Origin: Hyposmocoma kahamanoa
Lineage: Eukaryota; Arthropoda; Insecta; Lepidoptera; Cosmopterigidae
Length of the DNA stretch: 64,000 nt
NCBI RefSeq assembly: GCF_003589595.1
Contig: NW_020653993.1
Location: forward strand, 8,256,488-8,320,487
Reading direction: 5' to 3'
Shown here: positions 12,115 through 23,625 of the stretch, piece by piece
Numbering within the stretch: the stretch's first letter is position 1
Layout: the number at the start of each line of letters is the position of its first letter
Position numbers and translations under genes: made by a program
The notes under the pieces: model-generated
The model's database searches: none
Seen by the model: the letters and a program-made list of their open reading frames with translations, nothing else
What the model was told of the DNA's origin: nothing

Positions 12115-12660
12115 CATTTAGGAATACCATCAAAAACTCATGGAGGTATGTATACAGAGGATTAAAGGACACAGTGGCTGACGTGGCAATGACGCATCAG
12201 ATGAACTAGCCAGAAAAGGGTCGGAAACGGACGCTGTAGGACCAGAACCCATAGTATCCCTCCCCTACCAATACTATACACAAAGGTACAAAATTTTCAC
12301 ATAATAACACATGGACCACCTTTACGGTTTGTAGACAAGCGAGGGAAGCCCTCTCAATGCCCAATGCCAGTCTATCTCAAATGCTGCCGCCCTGACGGAT
12401 CATGGTCCGTACAACCTTTCCAATTTAGATATCACAGACACCCCTCTTTGCAGAGCGTACATGGAGGGGGAAGAAACGGCTACGCACATCCTACTACAGT
12501 GATCCGGCGTGGCCAACTACAGGGCGAAGTACCTTGGAGTACCGAGGTCGCTCCCCGAAGTCTTCAGCAAACCGGAGAGGCTGCTGAGATTCCTGGAGGA
12601 GCGTGGGTGGCACGAGTAGGACCCTGCACCCACCACACGCAAAATAGGCGCCTTAACGTG
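12115..12660 (+). pseudogene. Non-LTR retrotransposon RNase H and C-terminal region
   Basis: Near 12150-12225 the reading KGHSG, RGNDASDELARKGSETDA is the RNase H C-terminal motif (GH.G..GN..AD.LA). From 12330 NAAALTDHGPYNLSNLDITD, TPLCRAYMEGEETATHILLQ and after a stop VANYRAKYLGVPRSLPEVFS, ERLLRFLEERGWHE form the zinc-knuckle-like tail. Frameshifts and stops are present, so it is dead. It implies a third non-LTR lineage in the window, one with RNase H. Confidence 0.75.
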
Positions 12661-12708
12661 GAGTTAACATTCAACATAAACAAATAACGTATCTAATCCT
12701 AACTTCGA

Positions 12709-12950
12709 AACACTAAAAAAAATTAATTCGATCCGGCTGGATTCGAATCAGCACCCTTAGGCAATTCGTGCCAGATGCTATGCCAATTAAGCCACGGAAC
12801 GAACCAGCAGACCTTATGAATTTTTCTATGTGCTTGTTGCAGATCTTTGTTTTTGTTTTAACGACTTTTTTGCCGTAAGCGCCATTTGTGACATTTTTTT
12901 TCTTCACTCAGAGAGGTACCTTTACAGCTACCATGACTTGAGATGTCGCT
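12709..12950 (-). mobile_element. tRNA-derived SINE, family B
   Basis: Minus copy with the B-box region TGGATTCGAATCAGCACCCT (plus-strand view) and A-box inverse GCCAATTAAGCCACGGAACG. It ends at the GAGATGTCGCTTTAATAATA motif that also ends the copy at 54940. Confidence 0.65.
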
Positions 12951-13196
12951 TTAATAATAGCAATTTTTAAGTTTATTTAATGTCACGACGTTTTACTAAA
13001 AATATTTTTCTTAGTGTTTCGAACAGTGTTGCAATAATTTTAACAAACTAGTGAAGTAATTTCACAAAAAATAATTTCATATCATGGTAATAAAACATTA
13101 CCAATAAATGACTTCGAATAAAACTAAAAATTACAATAATACTAATTTATTTCACGCTAAAGTTACTACTAGATAATCACAGTACAGAGTACTAAA

Positions 13197-13570
13197 AAAA
13201 CCGACCTCAAAAGTACGTGGAATTACATCTATTTGCCGAGTTTTATTGAAATCGGTTACCGGAAAGTGCACAAACCCGGATTCATCCCCTGTTTCGCCAC
13301 TATACGGGACTTAACACAGGTATATCCTGTGTTAAGTCACACACAGGATATAATAAAAATCGGTGCTCATTGCTTAAAGTATATTGAAAGAAAACCGCCT
13401 TCAATTGGAGCATAGCAAAATCAGCTATTAAAATAATTGTTCCTTATAAAATTTAGGCGCTATTTATAAAAATAAGAATTCATGCGTGAACAGCCACCCT
13501 TAGATGAGGAAAATTTTCAAAATGGGACCACTACTGAGATACCCTCTTTCCAACAAAAAAGAATCATCTA
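13197..13570 (+). mobile_element. Family C element, truncated right end
   Basis: It carries an extra duplicated-inverted TATCCTGTGTTAAGTC segment at 13315-13345. The right terminal repeat is lost. Confidence 0.55.
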
Positions 13571-14021
13571 GTCACTTAAAAATAGATTAAAATCTTCAAT
13601 AGAAAAGTAGTTTCATCACGCTTCCACAAAAAACGAATCATGCAATGATGGATGATGTCCGGGTCGGAGGAATGCAATATTATTTATTTCTTGAGCATTG
13701 GCTATAGAGCTTAAAAAGGTAACAAATAATTAAGAAGCTAAAAACGTACATATAAACTTATATTTAAAATTAGTTCATGTAAAAACTATGATTACAAAAA
13801 CCCGCCATTTTTAAAAACTTCTAAAACACTCAAACTTCCGAGACAAGACAATTAGCTACATGGATTAGATTCACGCTCTAGATAATTCTACTGCAAAATG
13901 CATTACTGTCTCAAGATTGAATTGTATTGTATTGGGAGAGCTAGGGCAATTACAGTCACATAAGACTAAACGCGTTTGCGTATTCGTTCGGAATCCGAGA
14001 CTATACAAATCTAAAAAATTG
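13571..14021. other. No gene recognised
   Basis: Nothing supported. Confidence 0.5.
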
Positions 14022-15165
14022 GACTCACTTCCGAAGTCGCTTGTGCACTAAGAGCGTTTATGCACTAGGGTAAAACCGGGATAGATGCCCCAGTTTTTGA
14101 AAGGGCCTCCTAATTTAAAAATTATTAGTTTACCATGAATAATTCCTATGGATATAACTAGTTTAATCTTTTACATTACATTAATACTTGATTTTATTGA
14201 TATAACATTTACAGATTTTGAAGAAATTGACTTTTTGCAAACCTATTTTTTGAGGATAGATGCCTACCTGTATGGATAGACGCCACACAATGAAAATACT
14301 GAGAAGAATAGATGCCCTTTAGAATAAAATAGTAAAATTCGTAATAAAATGTTTTATTTGTAATCTTTAATATATTCTATATACATACATACTACATCTT
14401 TAATAATAAATATATACGTATTTAAAGTTACTACCTACTTAACTTCCTATTTTTGTAGCTATCAAAACATTTTATACCAAAATGTTCTCTGTTTGAACCG
14501 TGAATAATTTGTCTTTTACGTACTTTTATTTACTTTTAAACTATTATCATTTACATATCTTTTTCACTAAAATAATGTATTTTTTTATTTTCTATTCCTA
14601 ATTTTCTTGTTTTGTCCTTTGCTCCTAAGGGCACCTATACCGCGACAAATCGAGGCGACTATCCTATTTGATATGGATAGATGCCCTTTTATTATGTAAA
14701 TAAGCTATATACATATATAATAGCGATTATTGACACCTAGGTGCGCAGTTAATGAACCAGTGTATAGTTATAATAAAAATAATACGGAATTTATTGTAAC
14801 TTACAAAGTTATGCGACAGTAAATATTTGCGTCTGAAATTTTGAATCGTTTATGCACAAGCCAAACGCGTCTATTCCACACGAAGCCCTACAGGAACTTT
14901 GATGAGTGGTGTCTATACTTCTTATTTAAACTAATTATTCTTTGTTGCAAATTGGGGAGGTTAGGTTTTTGAAAACGAGGCACCTATCCCACTGCGGCAT
15001 CTATCCCGGTTTTACCCTACGTCAGATTAGTATCAGTTCGGAATCCAAGAAATGACGGTTCGAAATGTCACAGGGATCATTTTACCTCTAAGTGTACAAG
15101 CGATTATCACATTTTCTCGGATACTAATCGGGCTTTGTGCACTAGCGACATCCGAAGTGGGTCTC
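14022..15165. mobile_element. Older inverted-repeat element split by the 950-bp MITE
   Basis: The left flank GACTCACTTCCGAAGTCGCT plus TGTGCACTAAG and the right flank, whose reverse complement reads GACCCACTTCGGATGTCGCT plus AGTGCACAAAG, are clearly related inverted sequences just outside the 950-bp element. GTTCGGAATCC also occurs on both sides (13988 and 15036). The true outer ends are uncertain. Confidence 0.45.
14068..15017. mobile_element. 950-bp TA-flanked inverted-repeat element (Tc1/mariner-type MITE)
   Basis: The ends 14068-14089 and 14996-15017 are perfect 22-bp inverted repeats, GGGTAAAACCGGGATAGATG and CC. The flanks are TA on both sides (14066-14067 and 15018-15019), matching the target duplication of Tc1/mariner-type elements. 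Inside, the motif GGATAGATGCC recurs near 14255, 14274, 14310 and 14682, and as CACCTATCC near the right end. There is no coding capacity. It interrupts an older inverted-repeat element (14022-15165). Confidence 0.75.
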
Positions 15166-15710
15166 ACGGCTGTCAAAGTTGCTAAAGTAAGGACAAATTT
15201 TTATAGCTTGGGTAATTGACTGTATAAAAATAATGAAGGTAATTTCCCGTTTTTTATTTATACCTCCAAAATACTAAATCCGTAAAATCCTCCCTAAGCA
15301 TCTTTTCCCTGTTTAACATAAACTCCGAGCCGTGTAACTGAACTCAATTTAAGTTGAGAATGGATCCCATTCATAGGCAAATATAGCCGCCGAGTCTCGA
15401 GTAAGCGGCGTTTCACGGGGTTTCTGTGGTAAAATATTTAATAATGAAAGGAATTATGCATACGAGGAATCACAATTGACCACGTGCAAGTACACATATA
15501 AAGAATTTATTCTAATGTGCGATTCTCGTATGGTTATTATGAATTACAAGTTACTTACCACGGTTTAAGTTCTTTTTATTTTCCCGATCAGTCAACCCGT
15601 GACTTACTATGGAGCGTGTAACCACTCTGAAGTATCGAGAAAATAAAAATAACTCATACCGTAATAAGAAACTTGCAATTAGCGAAGAGTTTATCAGTAT
15701 TCTTACTCTT
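15166..15710. other. No gene recognised
   Basis: Nothing supported. Confidence 0.5.
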
Positions 15711-15817
15711 CAAAACCAGAACCACGTAATGCTCACATTACCGCTCGGCGACAGAAATAGGTAAGGTGGCAGTGCTTCCCTGGACAATCTCTTTCACAAG
15801 GAGCTCTAATGCTGCTA
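15711..15817 (-). mobile_element. Family A retroposon, 5' part
   Basis: Only the sense 5' third remains (CAGAAATAGGTAAGGTGGCA in plus view). Confidence 0.55.
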
Positions 15818-15819
15818 AA

Positions 15820-15905
15820 AAGTTCTCGAGTGGCGTCGGCGTACCACCCACAAGGTTGACCTGGATGACCTGGTGAAGGCTGCTGGAATAAGCTAGCAAG
15901 CAGCA
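15820..15905 (+). pseudogene. Small RTE-like fragment
   Basis: The frame VLEWRRRTTHKVDLDDLVKA followed by AG resembles the RTE tail block (EWRPRTG..SVGRPP.RWTDDLVKVAG) seen better at 55860-55930. It directly follows the end of a SINE-like copy (15711-15817). Confidence 0.45.
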
Positions 15906-16014
15906 CAAGTCCAGTCGTCGTGACGATTTCTGTTTTTGTATCCAGTTTATTTACAAAAAGACATTTCAAGGCTTAATTAGTAAATTTTCCGCGATTTCCA
16001 TGTTATTTTCTTTG

Positions 16015-16170
16015 TTGGGGCGGGAATTTGTCTCATTTATCCAGGACGACGACGTAATCGCTACCCGGCGCTAGTTTATGTCGGCTCGCCCCGTAACGGT
16101 TGCGGTCAGGAGGTTTTGAGGGGTCCATTTTATTGCCCCGGGGCATCTTAATCACCTAGCTACGCCACTA
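16015..16170 (+). repeat. GC-rich repeat, possible relative of 1-82
   Basis: GC content is far above the surroundings (GCCCCGTAACGGTTGCGGTC). The end TAGCTACGCCACT resembles the end of 1-82. Confidence 0.3.
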
Positions 16171-16286
16171 TCGGTGTTTCTAAGATTATACCTTTATTTT
16201 ATATATTTTTGTTTAAATGAGTAATCATGTAAAACTAGAAATAAATCCAGAGCAGGTTGCAGCATTGTTCTGTGAATACATAAATA

Positions 16287-16506
16287 CATATAACCTTACC
16301 TATTTCTGCCGCCGAATGTCAGCGTTACTGTGTTCCGGTTTTGAAGGGTAAGGGTGGTGGTGAAATTACAGGCACATGGGATTTGTCAATTTTATGTCTC
16401 AGTGTGACAGACGCAGTGGCAGTGCTCGTCAGATCTTTGCGTTTTAAAGCTCTGAGTGGCAATGCGAGGCGCACGACTTTTCCATCCCATCACCAGATAA
16501 TATGAA
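16287..16506 (+). mobile_element. Family A retroposon
   Basis: It lacks the first 40 bases and has a deletion near the 3' end (TGCGAGGCGCACGACTTTTC). Confidence 0.6.
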
Positions 16507-16796
16507 AGAAAATTGTTTCAGATTAAGAGTTAAGATAATTTTTCTTTCGGCTTATAGTTCAGTCAGGTAACACGCATATTTCTTGATTGTTTATGCACCC
16601 GATACTCTCGGTTTCTGTTATTGATCCTTTGCCTCATATCATAAACTTTACGTGATTAAGCTATCATTGCCTCTGCTAATAGACTCAGTTAATAGGCAGT
16701 TATCAATAAAGTGAAAAAAAAAGGGGCCTCTTTGGAGCTATGTTGTCAGTACCACCGAGAAGAGTTGACTAGTGCGACGAGGATGGTCTCAAAAAG

Positions 16797-17255
16797 GTGG
16801 AACGGAAAAGGAAGTACACCAGCCGTAACCCTAGTGGCACAGACTCCACTGGCCTAAATTATTTGCTGCGTCCAGCGACGACATTGTTATACCTATCACG
16901 GCTTCATTACTCCAGAAAGTCTGCTGATATTGTGGAATATATACTGATGAAAACCAATGCTACCCTGAGGGTTGAGCAGTTGGGGTCTTGCCACAATGTG
17001 CCAAACAGCTCAATATCTGTTGATCTTCATGAGTTTTCGCCGAAGGGTGTTATATACCGACGTTTCCGAGACCGGCTACCGGAAACCCACGTTGCGTCAC
17101 GCATCGCAGACACTACGTTTTATTATATTGTTATACGTGTTAGTCTATAAGGTACGTTTTTAGTTTTTTAGTTTTAGTTTTGTATATTAATAGGTCACAA
17201 GGACCCAGTCCTTGTGACCTATGAATATAAAAAAATAAACAAAAATAAATAAAAA
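16797..17255 (+). mobile_element. Retroelement ORF1 (Gag-like) C-terminus with 3' hairpin
   Basis: The frame encodes LLYLSRLHYSRKSADIVEYI, TLRVEQLGSCHN and SPKGVIYRRFRDRLPETH, matching the copy at 40694-41171 (LYLSRLHYSTKSEEIVEYIR, WPKGVIYRRFRGRLP). This is the C-terminal part of a non-LTR ORF1 product. The frame ends at 17150. The 3' untranslated part carries a perfect 15-bp-arm hairpin (17190-17222) and then an A-rich, AATAAA-containing tail to about 17260. Confidence 0.65.
17190..17222. repeat. 15-bp-arm perfect hairpin
   Basis: ATAGGTCACAAGGAC and its inverse with a 3-nt spacer, in the 3' part of the ORF1 element. Confidence 0.6.
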
Positions 17256-17365
17256 ATAAATTAAGCAACTTATCTATTCAAGAGCAGCTTACCAACATTT
17301 TATATTCTTGCGTTTTATATTCTTTTTCAATGTTTTTGTTTTCAAATGATTTGTGACTGTGATTG

Positions 17366-17674
17366 TCAGTGAATGTGTGTTGAATTATTTTCTCCCATAT
17401 TAATTGTGCTCATTTTGTCGCATTCTTCACTACACTCCACATCGTCCCCTTTATTTTGGTCCTTCGATCCAGATTTGATATGATCACGGGATTGGATAGA
17501 CAAGCTGTATCCTGGGAAAGACTGCCTGATCAGAGCAATCGACGTTGCCACAGCAGGATGTACGTTGCGCCGAGCCTTAAAAAATTGATGAAACTGGGTA
17601 CTTAAAGTCCTTGCCTGACCTTGGCCAGCTGCGACAGTCAGTGCTGCAGGAGGGACAGGATGTCGCGAACTCAT
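17366..17674 (-). CDS. Unrecognised 102-residue ORF between direct repeats
   Basis: Minus-strand ORF starting MSSRHPVPPAALTVAAGQGQ, continuing with FHQFFKARRNVHPAVATS and ending NNSTHIH. The coding-like composition (Ala, Gln, Arg rich) stands out from the AT-rich flanks. It sits between two nearly identical 31-bp direct repeats (17309-17340 and 17674-17704). It may be the start of a retroelement ORF1 or a captured gene segment. No domain is recognised. Confidence 0.3.
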   Translation of the reverse strand: MSSRHPVPPAALTVAAGQGQARTLSTQFHQFFKARRNVHPAVATSIALIRQSFPGYSLSIQSRDHIKSGSKDQNKGDDVECSEECDKMSTINMGENNSTHIH

Positions 17675-17930
17675 TGCGTTTTATATTATTTTTCAATGTT
17701 TTTGGTATGTTTTGTGTACAGGGAATTATATATGGTGGCCGCAGTGAAGGTAAACTAAAAACGAGAAAATATATAAATAATAGTTATGTTAAACTTCCAC
17801 AATACATTTCTTAACTAAAGGAATTTTAAGTACGCCCGAAGTAAGGAGCGTTGGGCCGATAAGTGCTTTTTACTAAAAAGTCTGATGTTAGGAACGTTGG
17901 GTGGAAAAGTAACTTATAATTTAATACGTA

Positions 17931-18700
17931 AATAGTACATTACTGCAGAGGCCGAGAAGAAAGGGATTGCTGGACGAGTATGAGTTACAGAGCCAAGCGC
18001 TAGCGATGACTTGTGTTAACACGAGTCAAACAACCCCCGTTCCCGCCGAGGTTTGTATTGTGCTTTTCTCGAACAATGTGAGGAAATACTAAAGATCAAA
18101 GAAAGGAACATGCATAATATAAATAAATAATAAAAAAAGTAAAAAAACATTCAAAGTACTATTTGACATGTTAGGACAATTTTCTAAAAGAATATATTGT
18201 TATTTTTCCAGGCACAAATTAGTAGTCTATATCTGCTCAACTTCTGATGGAGTGATTCATGTGATTCTTCAGTTTATAAGTTTTTATGCGTCTTACTTTG
18301 CCCATGCTCATAGCCAACAACAAGTTTTCCTTGGTCTAAAACTATTTTTTCCACGAAAATACAAAAAAGACGAAAGAGCAGAAAAGAATACCAAAGCGCT
18401 TTAGTTTATTTTACCGCCTTTTCTTTTTTTTTTAAAAGTAAGCAGTACAGGTAGGTATTTTTAATTCTCAGAATCACGAACACTGGGCAGTTGGCTGTAT
18501 GAATTTTTCTTTTGCCTGTATACGTAGTTCATTATTATTAAACAGATTTCAAAGTTTAAAGAAGTGGACAGTAATGGATTCCCATACTTACTATGCAGGC
18601 CCTGGCCGGGAAGAAGTTGCAGGTCCATAAATGACAAACTATCCGTGTTCGTTTTTTGAAAGTTATGCAAACATTTCCGAGCATGTTTGAGAAAATAGTA
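17931..18700 (+). repeat. Family I repeat, plus copy
   Basis: Shared in reverse order with 33235-33842: GAGGCCGAGAAG, AAGGGATTGCTGGACGAGTA, GTTCCCGCCGAGG, a CCAAAG stretch, GCAGTTGGCTGT, GAAGAAGTTGCAGGTCCATA, AATGACAAACT. Non-coding in both copies. Confidence 0.55.
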
Positions 18701-19978
18701 ATTTTGTCAGCGGGCACGATGTAATGCACGGGGTGCATTCGCACCAAGTGCGTTGACCTCATTTTACAGCTGTTCGCATATCTAGATACATAACCGCTCA
18801 CGCGATACATGCAGCCGCGGACGCATACCACACCTAGAGGTGCGGGTGATGATTTTATACCGATTTATCGGATATCGAAGTTATAACAGGTAAAAGAACT
18901 AATATTAATTGCTATTTCGGTAACTACTCCAGCAAACCATAAAGTTTTTAATGCCTGGGTCTGTCATTTAAAAAAATAAACAATTTCAAAAATACGTCAC
19001 GACAATCGTGTGTGTTATTGTTTGGGCTGGTGATTTCGGTGTTTATTTATTGAACACATACCATAAGTAGCGTTTTTTAAGTTTACCCTGAATATAAATG
19101 TTTATAAACTATACTTTAAGGATTCATTTCATGGTAAACGTCAAAACCACTCAAACGAAATATTATCATATTTATTCAAGTACACCAAAAATTTCATTAG
19201 TGCTTTTTAAGTGCAGGATTTGCGGTGTATTACTGCATTTTATTTGAGATGTTTTTGTTGGTAGGTTACGGAGGGTATTTATTTAGCAATGCAGAATAAT
19301 AATTTATATTTATAAAAACTGAATCCTTTTCTATTTTGCGAAACCAAATAGCCGCCATTTTGCGGTAGGAGGAGCGCATCGCGTGAGCGGCTAGCAAGAG
19401 CTATTAATACAATACTTACAACCTCGGAGGATTACTATCATCAACTGTTATATATAAACAACAACTATTTGGTGGCAAAAATAGGTAAGGTAAGGCAGTA
19501 CTTCCCTAGACGAACTTTTTGAGAAGCAGCTCTACTAAATTTAAGAAAGTCCCCGTTTGATATCAAAGCGAACGCAATATAACCCAAACGGTAACAAATG
19601 AATAAGGCCAAAATTTTACATTTACATTTTATTTTAAATAGGCTTCTAATTCGAGTCTTACATTAATAAGACTTAATTTCATTTTAACTTTGAACCGTTA
19701 ACAACGGATGGGCACTTAGAAGTTTCGAACGGGAATTTCATATTTTAACCCTTTATTCTTATTACTGAATAAGTTTTGGAATCGAAAAGACGTCATTACG
19801 CTACGTCACAAGACATGTCTTCTACGTCATGACGTAGGAAAAGAAATTTTTACATTCTCTTTTCAACCTCAAATAAATTTCTTTTACAGGATGGGATGTC
19901 AAAATTATCATAAATTGTATTAAAAAAATAACACAATTGTTTGTTAAGTAAATGAAACTATTTTTTCACATCCAATAT
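18701..19978. other. No gene recognised
   Basis: A GCCATTTTGCGGTAGGAGGA, GCGCATCGCGTGAGC patch near 19355 is more GC-rich. A scrap of family A (AAAATAGGTAAGGTAAGGCA) lies at 19480-19540. Confidence 0.45.
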
Positions 19979-20282
19979 TTTTTTTATATATATCAAGTGA
20001 TGGGACGAACCAGTTGTGTGTCTGATGGTGGTAAGCTACACGCCTGTTCATAACAGTTGCAGTGCCACTCAGAGCTTTAAATCGCAAAGATCAGGGGCAC
20101 TACCACTGCGCCCGTCACCCAGAGACATTAGTTGACAAGTCCCATGTGCCTGTGATTTCACATGGATTTTACCAACATCCTTACCTTTCAAAACCGGAAC
20201 ACTGTAATACTGGCATTACTGCTTGGCGGCAGAAATAGGTAAGATGGCATTACTTCCCTGGACCAGCTCTTTCACATGATCC
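19979..20282 (-). mobile_element. Family A retroposon
   Basis: Nearly complete minus copy starting at TATATCAAGTGATGGGACG. The Penelope-like fragment at 20300 follows it. Confidence 0.65.
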
Positions 20283-20299
20283 ACGTTGTGCAAATTTCT

Positions 20300-20385
20300 T
20301 TTTTCAGAATCAGCACGTAAAGGACCCGAAACTTTGGTTCGTTTGGGAAAACAAATATACGCGATTTAATATTGTACTCATCGTA
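20300..20385 (+). mobile_element. Penelope-like 3'-end fragment
   Basis: The segment CGTAAAGGACCCGAAACTTT followed by GGTTCGTTTGGGAAAACAAA and a TATACGCGATTTAA context matches the right halves of the fold-backs at 48191 and 58289, without a left arm. Confidence 0.5.
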
Positions 20386-20562
20386 CAGAAAATTCCAGGC
20401 AAATTGAAACCAGGCAATTGATGTAATTGTCACAATAATAATAATAATAATTGGACCTGAGTCCCTGACCCCGGCCGACTGTGCAATTGCCGGGAAATAC
20501 CGCCTCTCCCATTTAAAAATTCAAAATTAATCTTTTAGGCCTTGGGAGAGGCGAGAGTTTAA

Positions 20563-20786
20563 AATAAATATAATAATAACACTCACACTCAATAGGAAAC
20601 CGCACTAGGAAAACCCTATGTCGCGGGTGCCATGGACACATAGACAACCACAAATTACAACCAACTCACGAGAGAAATAAATGTAGGGCATACAAATATT
20701 TCTCCCGACTCGGGAATCGAAACTGGGACCTCTGCGTGGCAGCCCGGCACGGTAACCGCGAGGCCACTGAGGCATAGAACTGCCTT
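20563..20786 (-). mobile_element. tRNA-derived SINE, family L
   Basis: On the minus strand it starts with CCTCAGTGGCCTCGCGGTTA (A box), then GCCACGCAGAGGTCCCAG and a B-box-like TTCGATTCCCGAG. The body reads TACATTTATTTCTCTCGTGA and ends in TTATTATTAT. The preceding 20445-20562 (CTCCCATTT...GGGAGAGGCG, an imperfect inverted repeat) may be its 3' extension. Confidence 0.65.
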
Positions 20787-21445
20787 TTACTGCCGTTACT
20801 GGTGCATTATTATTTTTATTATATTATTAAAATACAAGGCGATCAATAAAATTACAATTTCTTGAAAAAGATCTACTGGAGATACGTGATGAACAGAAGG
20901 ACCCGTATATAAATGTACATACGTACAAAACAAGTTATACATAGCTTGTAACTTAACTATGTGATTCTCTTCCTACATTTTAAAAGCATATTTTCACACT
21001 CTAAAGAAACAATTCAGTTGTAATAACCCCGTCGGGAAACTATTACTGTGAACATTCAATAAAAATCATCTTTATTCGAACGTACATAAGCCACACTTCT
21101 GATTAAAACTGAAACTCGTTTCAAAATAATCAAAATTGCATCACATTAAAATAAGATTAACTGTTCAGTTTTTACCGGATCAAGTTGAATTTACAAGGGA
21201 TTTAACCCGTGAATTTGTAAACAACGTTCCAAGTAAATTCTAAAATAGCTTTACGGCAAACTATCTGAAATAAGACTTAAATTTACTGGAATAAAATCGA
21301 AATTCAAATGTAATAGGATCCGTAAACGATTACAAGGTTATTAAGCAACACAAAGGATTTCAATTAGCCAGCATACGTACTAAAAAGCAAAGTAGAAGGG
21401 TACATAGTGTATTTGGATTGGCCAGTATGACAACATCACTCAATC

Positions 21446-21763
21446 TTGAAATTCGATCGAAAAATAAACGTACGTCAGCACGACCATCATTGTAGTTTGT
21501 CTACCATCGCGAATTTTGTATATTGGACAGTTCAAAGAGGGTACAACCGCTACGTTACAGGTCAGTCTTTAAAAGTGTACAACACAAAACTGGTCATAAC
21601 CGCCACTCTGGTCACAGCAGGTTGTCTTTCTTTATGGTGGCACTTTAATGTTTGTATTCGCCATTGGGTATTTGCTGTACTGGGAAAAATATTTGACGTA
21701 CAGACAAACATGCACACACTGGCAAATATGGCCGTCTACCCATGGAGCCAAATAGGGACTTGA
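21446..21763 (+). other. Unrecognised 105-residue ORF
   Basis: Open frame MKFDRKINVRQHDHHCSLST to WSQIGT with a hydrophobic middle (LVITATLVTAGCLSLWWHF). There is no recognisable domain, no splice evidence, and no repeat match in this window. It lies in a 1.2-kb stretch (20790-21985) that is otherwise unremarkable AT-rich DNA. Probably a chance ORF. Confidence 0.15.
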
Positions 21764-21985
21764 AATAATGAATGTGATCATAGTGTATAGCTTACTTCGT
21801 CTCGGTTTACTACGTCGAGAAACTAACCAGCGCGGGGTAACGCGTGTTTGATGTTCGCTGTATTTGTCGAATAGGCAAACAAGGCAAACACTTTGTCACA
21901 CATGCTATCGGTACATGGTGATTGTTGGCCAAATATATCAAATACGCAAATACAAAGAGACGTGTGAAATTGCCACCATTAAATG

Positions 21986-22183
21986 GTATCAAGTTGTTAG
22001 AAGAAAAAGTCGTGCGTCTAGTGGTAAGCAATACGTCTACCCATAACAGTTGCAGAGCCACTTTAATCACAAAGCCCTAAAGGACACTGCCAGTGCGCTC
22101 GTCACCCAGAGACATTGAGTTGACAAGTCCCATGTGCCTGTACAGTAACGCTCACGCTACTGCTTGACGGTAGGAATAGGTGT
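21986..22183 (-). mobile_element. Family A retroposon, internally deleted
   Basis: It jumps from CATGTGCCTGTACAG directly to GCTCACGCTACTGCTTGACG, losing about 50 bases. Confidence 0.55.
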
Positions 22184-22906
22184 GATGTATTCAATAAGCT
22201 CGCAAATATTGATAATGTTGGAAAATTACTATAGTGATAATTAGAAAATTACGCTTTACAATAGGTACATGACAAAAATAGTAAGGTAGGGTAAACTAGT
22301 GCAGTTTAAAGCAAAAAACTATTATGGAAAAAGATGTGCACGTTATTTAGTTAAAAAACTACATAACGATGTTAATAGGCTAAGGAATGACACGAAATTA
22401 TGTAAATATGCAAAAGGCGTACCTCTTAAAGTAATTTTTATATTTTATTTATTTAGTAAGTACAATTAATACTAGGTAATGTTATAAAATACATAGTAAA
22501 GTAGGTGCACAGCAGTTTGGTGCCTTTTAGTAGATAAGTTGCCTGTTGTATTTTCTTGAAAAAAAATTTTAAAACATATAAGAAAACCTATTAGCCGAGG
22601 TTTGCATGTCTACTTGGGCGCACTCGGGACCGCTGCTTAGTACTTTTTAACGAGTTAAGATCCTTCAGCTCGTCATTTCATCTGGTGGCGCAGTCATGGC
22701 CATCTGGGGAAATCTGCAATGTATCAGTGTAAAAAAAGCGACACTGCATTGCAAGCGCAGAAAATAAAAAAAAAATAAAAAAATTGTATTTCAGACTTCA
22801 AAAGGTGCTGGTTATACTCTTGTCGGTGGAGCATCTTCCATTCATCTCTCTTAGAAGCCAACTCCTTGACCTCCTTAAACGACACGACACCGGCCTTTTC
22901 CTTTAT

Positions 22907-23090
22907 TTAGTGTATATAACTGCGCCTAGGTCGACCTCTTCCCCTCTTCCCCTCGATCTTTCCCTCCAAAATGGTCTTAAAGAAATTGTCGTGTCGTATC
23001 AAATGTCCAATCATTTTCCCGTTTCTACCATTCTCAAATACAAAAGTGTTAGTATACAATAAAAATTCTATTTCTATTTCAAAACAATCC
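22907..23090 (-). pseudogene. RTE-like C-terminal fragment (GRGRPRRSYI)
   Basis: The minus strand encodes GKMIGHLIRHDNFFKTILEG and KIEGKRGRGRPRRSYI, the typical C-terminal block of another insect RTE-like subfamily. Upstream residues (FRLQ..LVILLS region) are not recognisable in this orientation. It is flanked by a diverged SINE-like fragment at 23115-23221. Confidence 0.65.
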
Positions 23091-23114
23091 ACCGCCAGTC
23101 CTTGCCTCAGCGAA

Positions 23115-23221
23115 AGGCAGTGGCAGCGCCCCTCACGTCCTTGCGTTTTAAGGTTCTGCAACTTGCCACCTGTCCCACGACTTGTTCATCCCTCCACTTG
23201 GTTTGTAATACCAAAAAAAAA
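23115..23221 (+). mobile_element. Family A retroposon, diverged 3' part
   Basis: It keeps GGCAGTGGCAGCGCCCCTCA and CCCACGACTTGTTCATCCC, followed by a run of A. Confidence 0.5.
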
Positions 23222-23625
23222 GTGTAAGAGAATAGGAAAACTCTAACAAAACGACACGGTCCACCTTTTAGTGTGAATCTAAATGATAATTAAAGTAACT
23301 AACTGTTGTTGCGAATACTTTGTACTACATTCATTTTAAATTTTCATTATACGAAAATCTAAAATGGAGACGTTAATTAGATTTCTTCAATGACAACGTG
23401 AAGCACAAGTGCATTTAGATGATACTGAAATTGAGCCTAATTTTTCTTCAAAGAGACGCGATGTCTTTAGAAACTAACAGGAATCTCTTATTTACATTAA
23501 ACGAAGAGGAAATGCTAATTTAAAAAGAAAATTGATCGAGTGTTTATTTTGTATTTTTAAGGCCGGCTGTAAATGCGTCCCAGAGAAGTGCCGCCAGTTA
23601 ATCTATGCGGTGTGCCACTACATAC

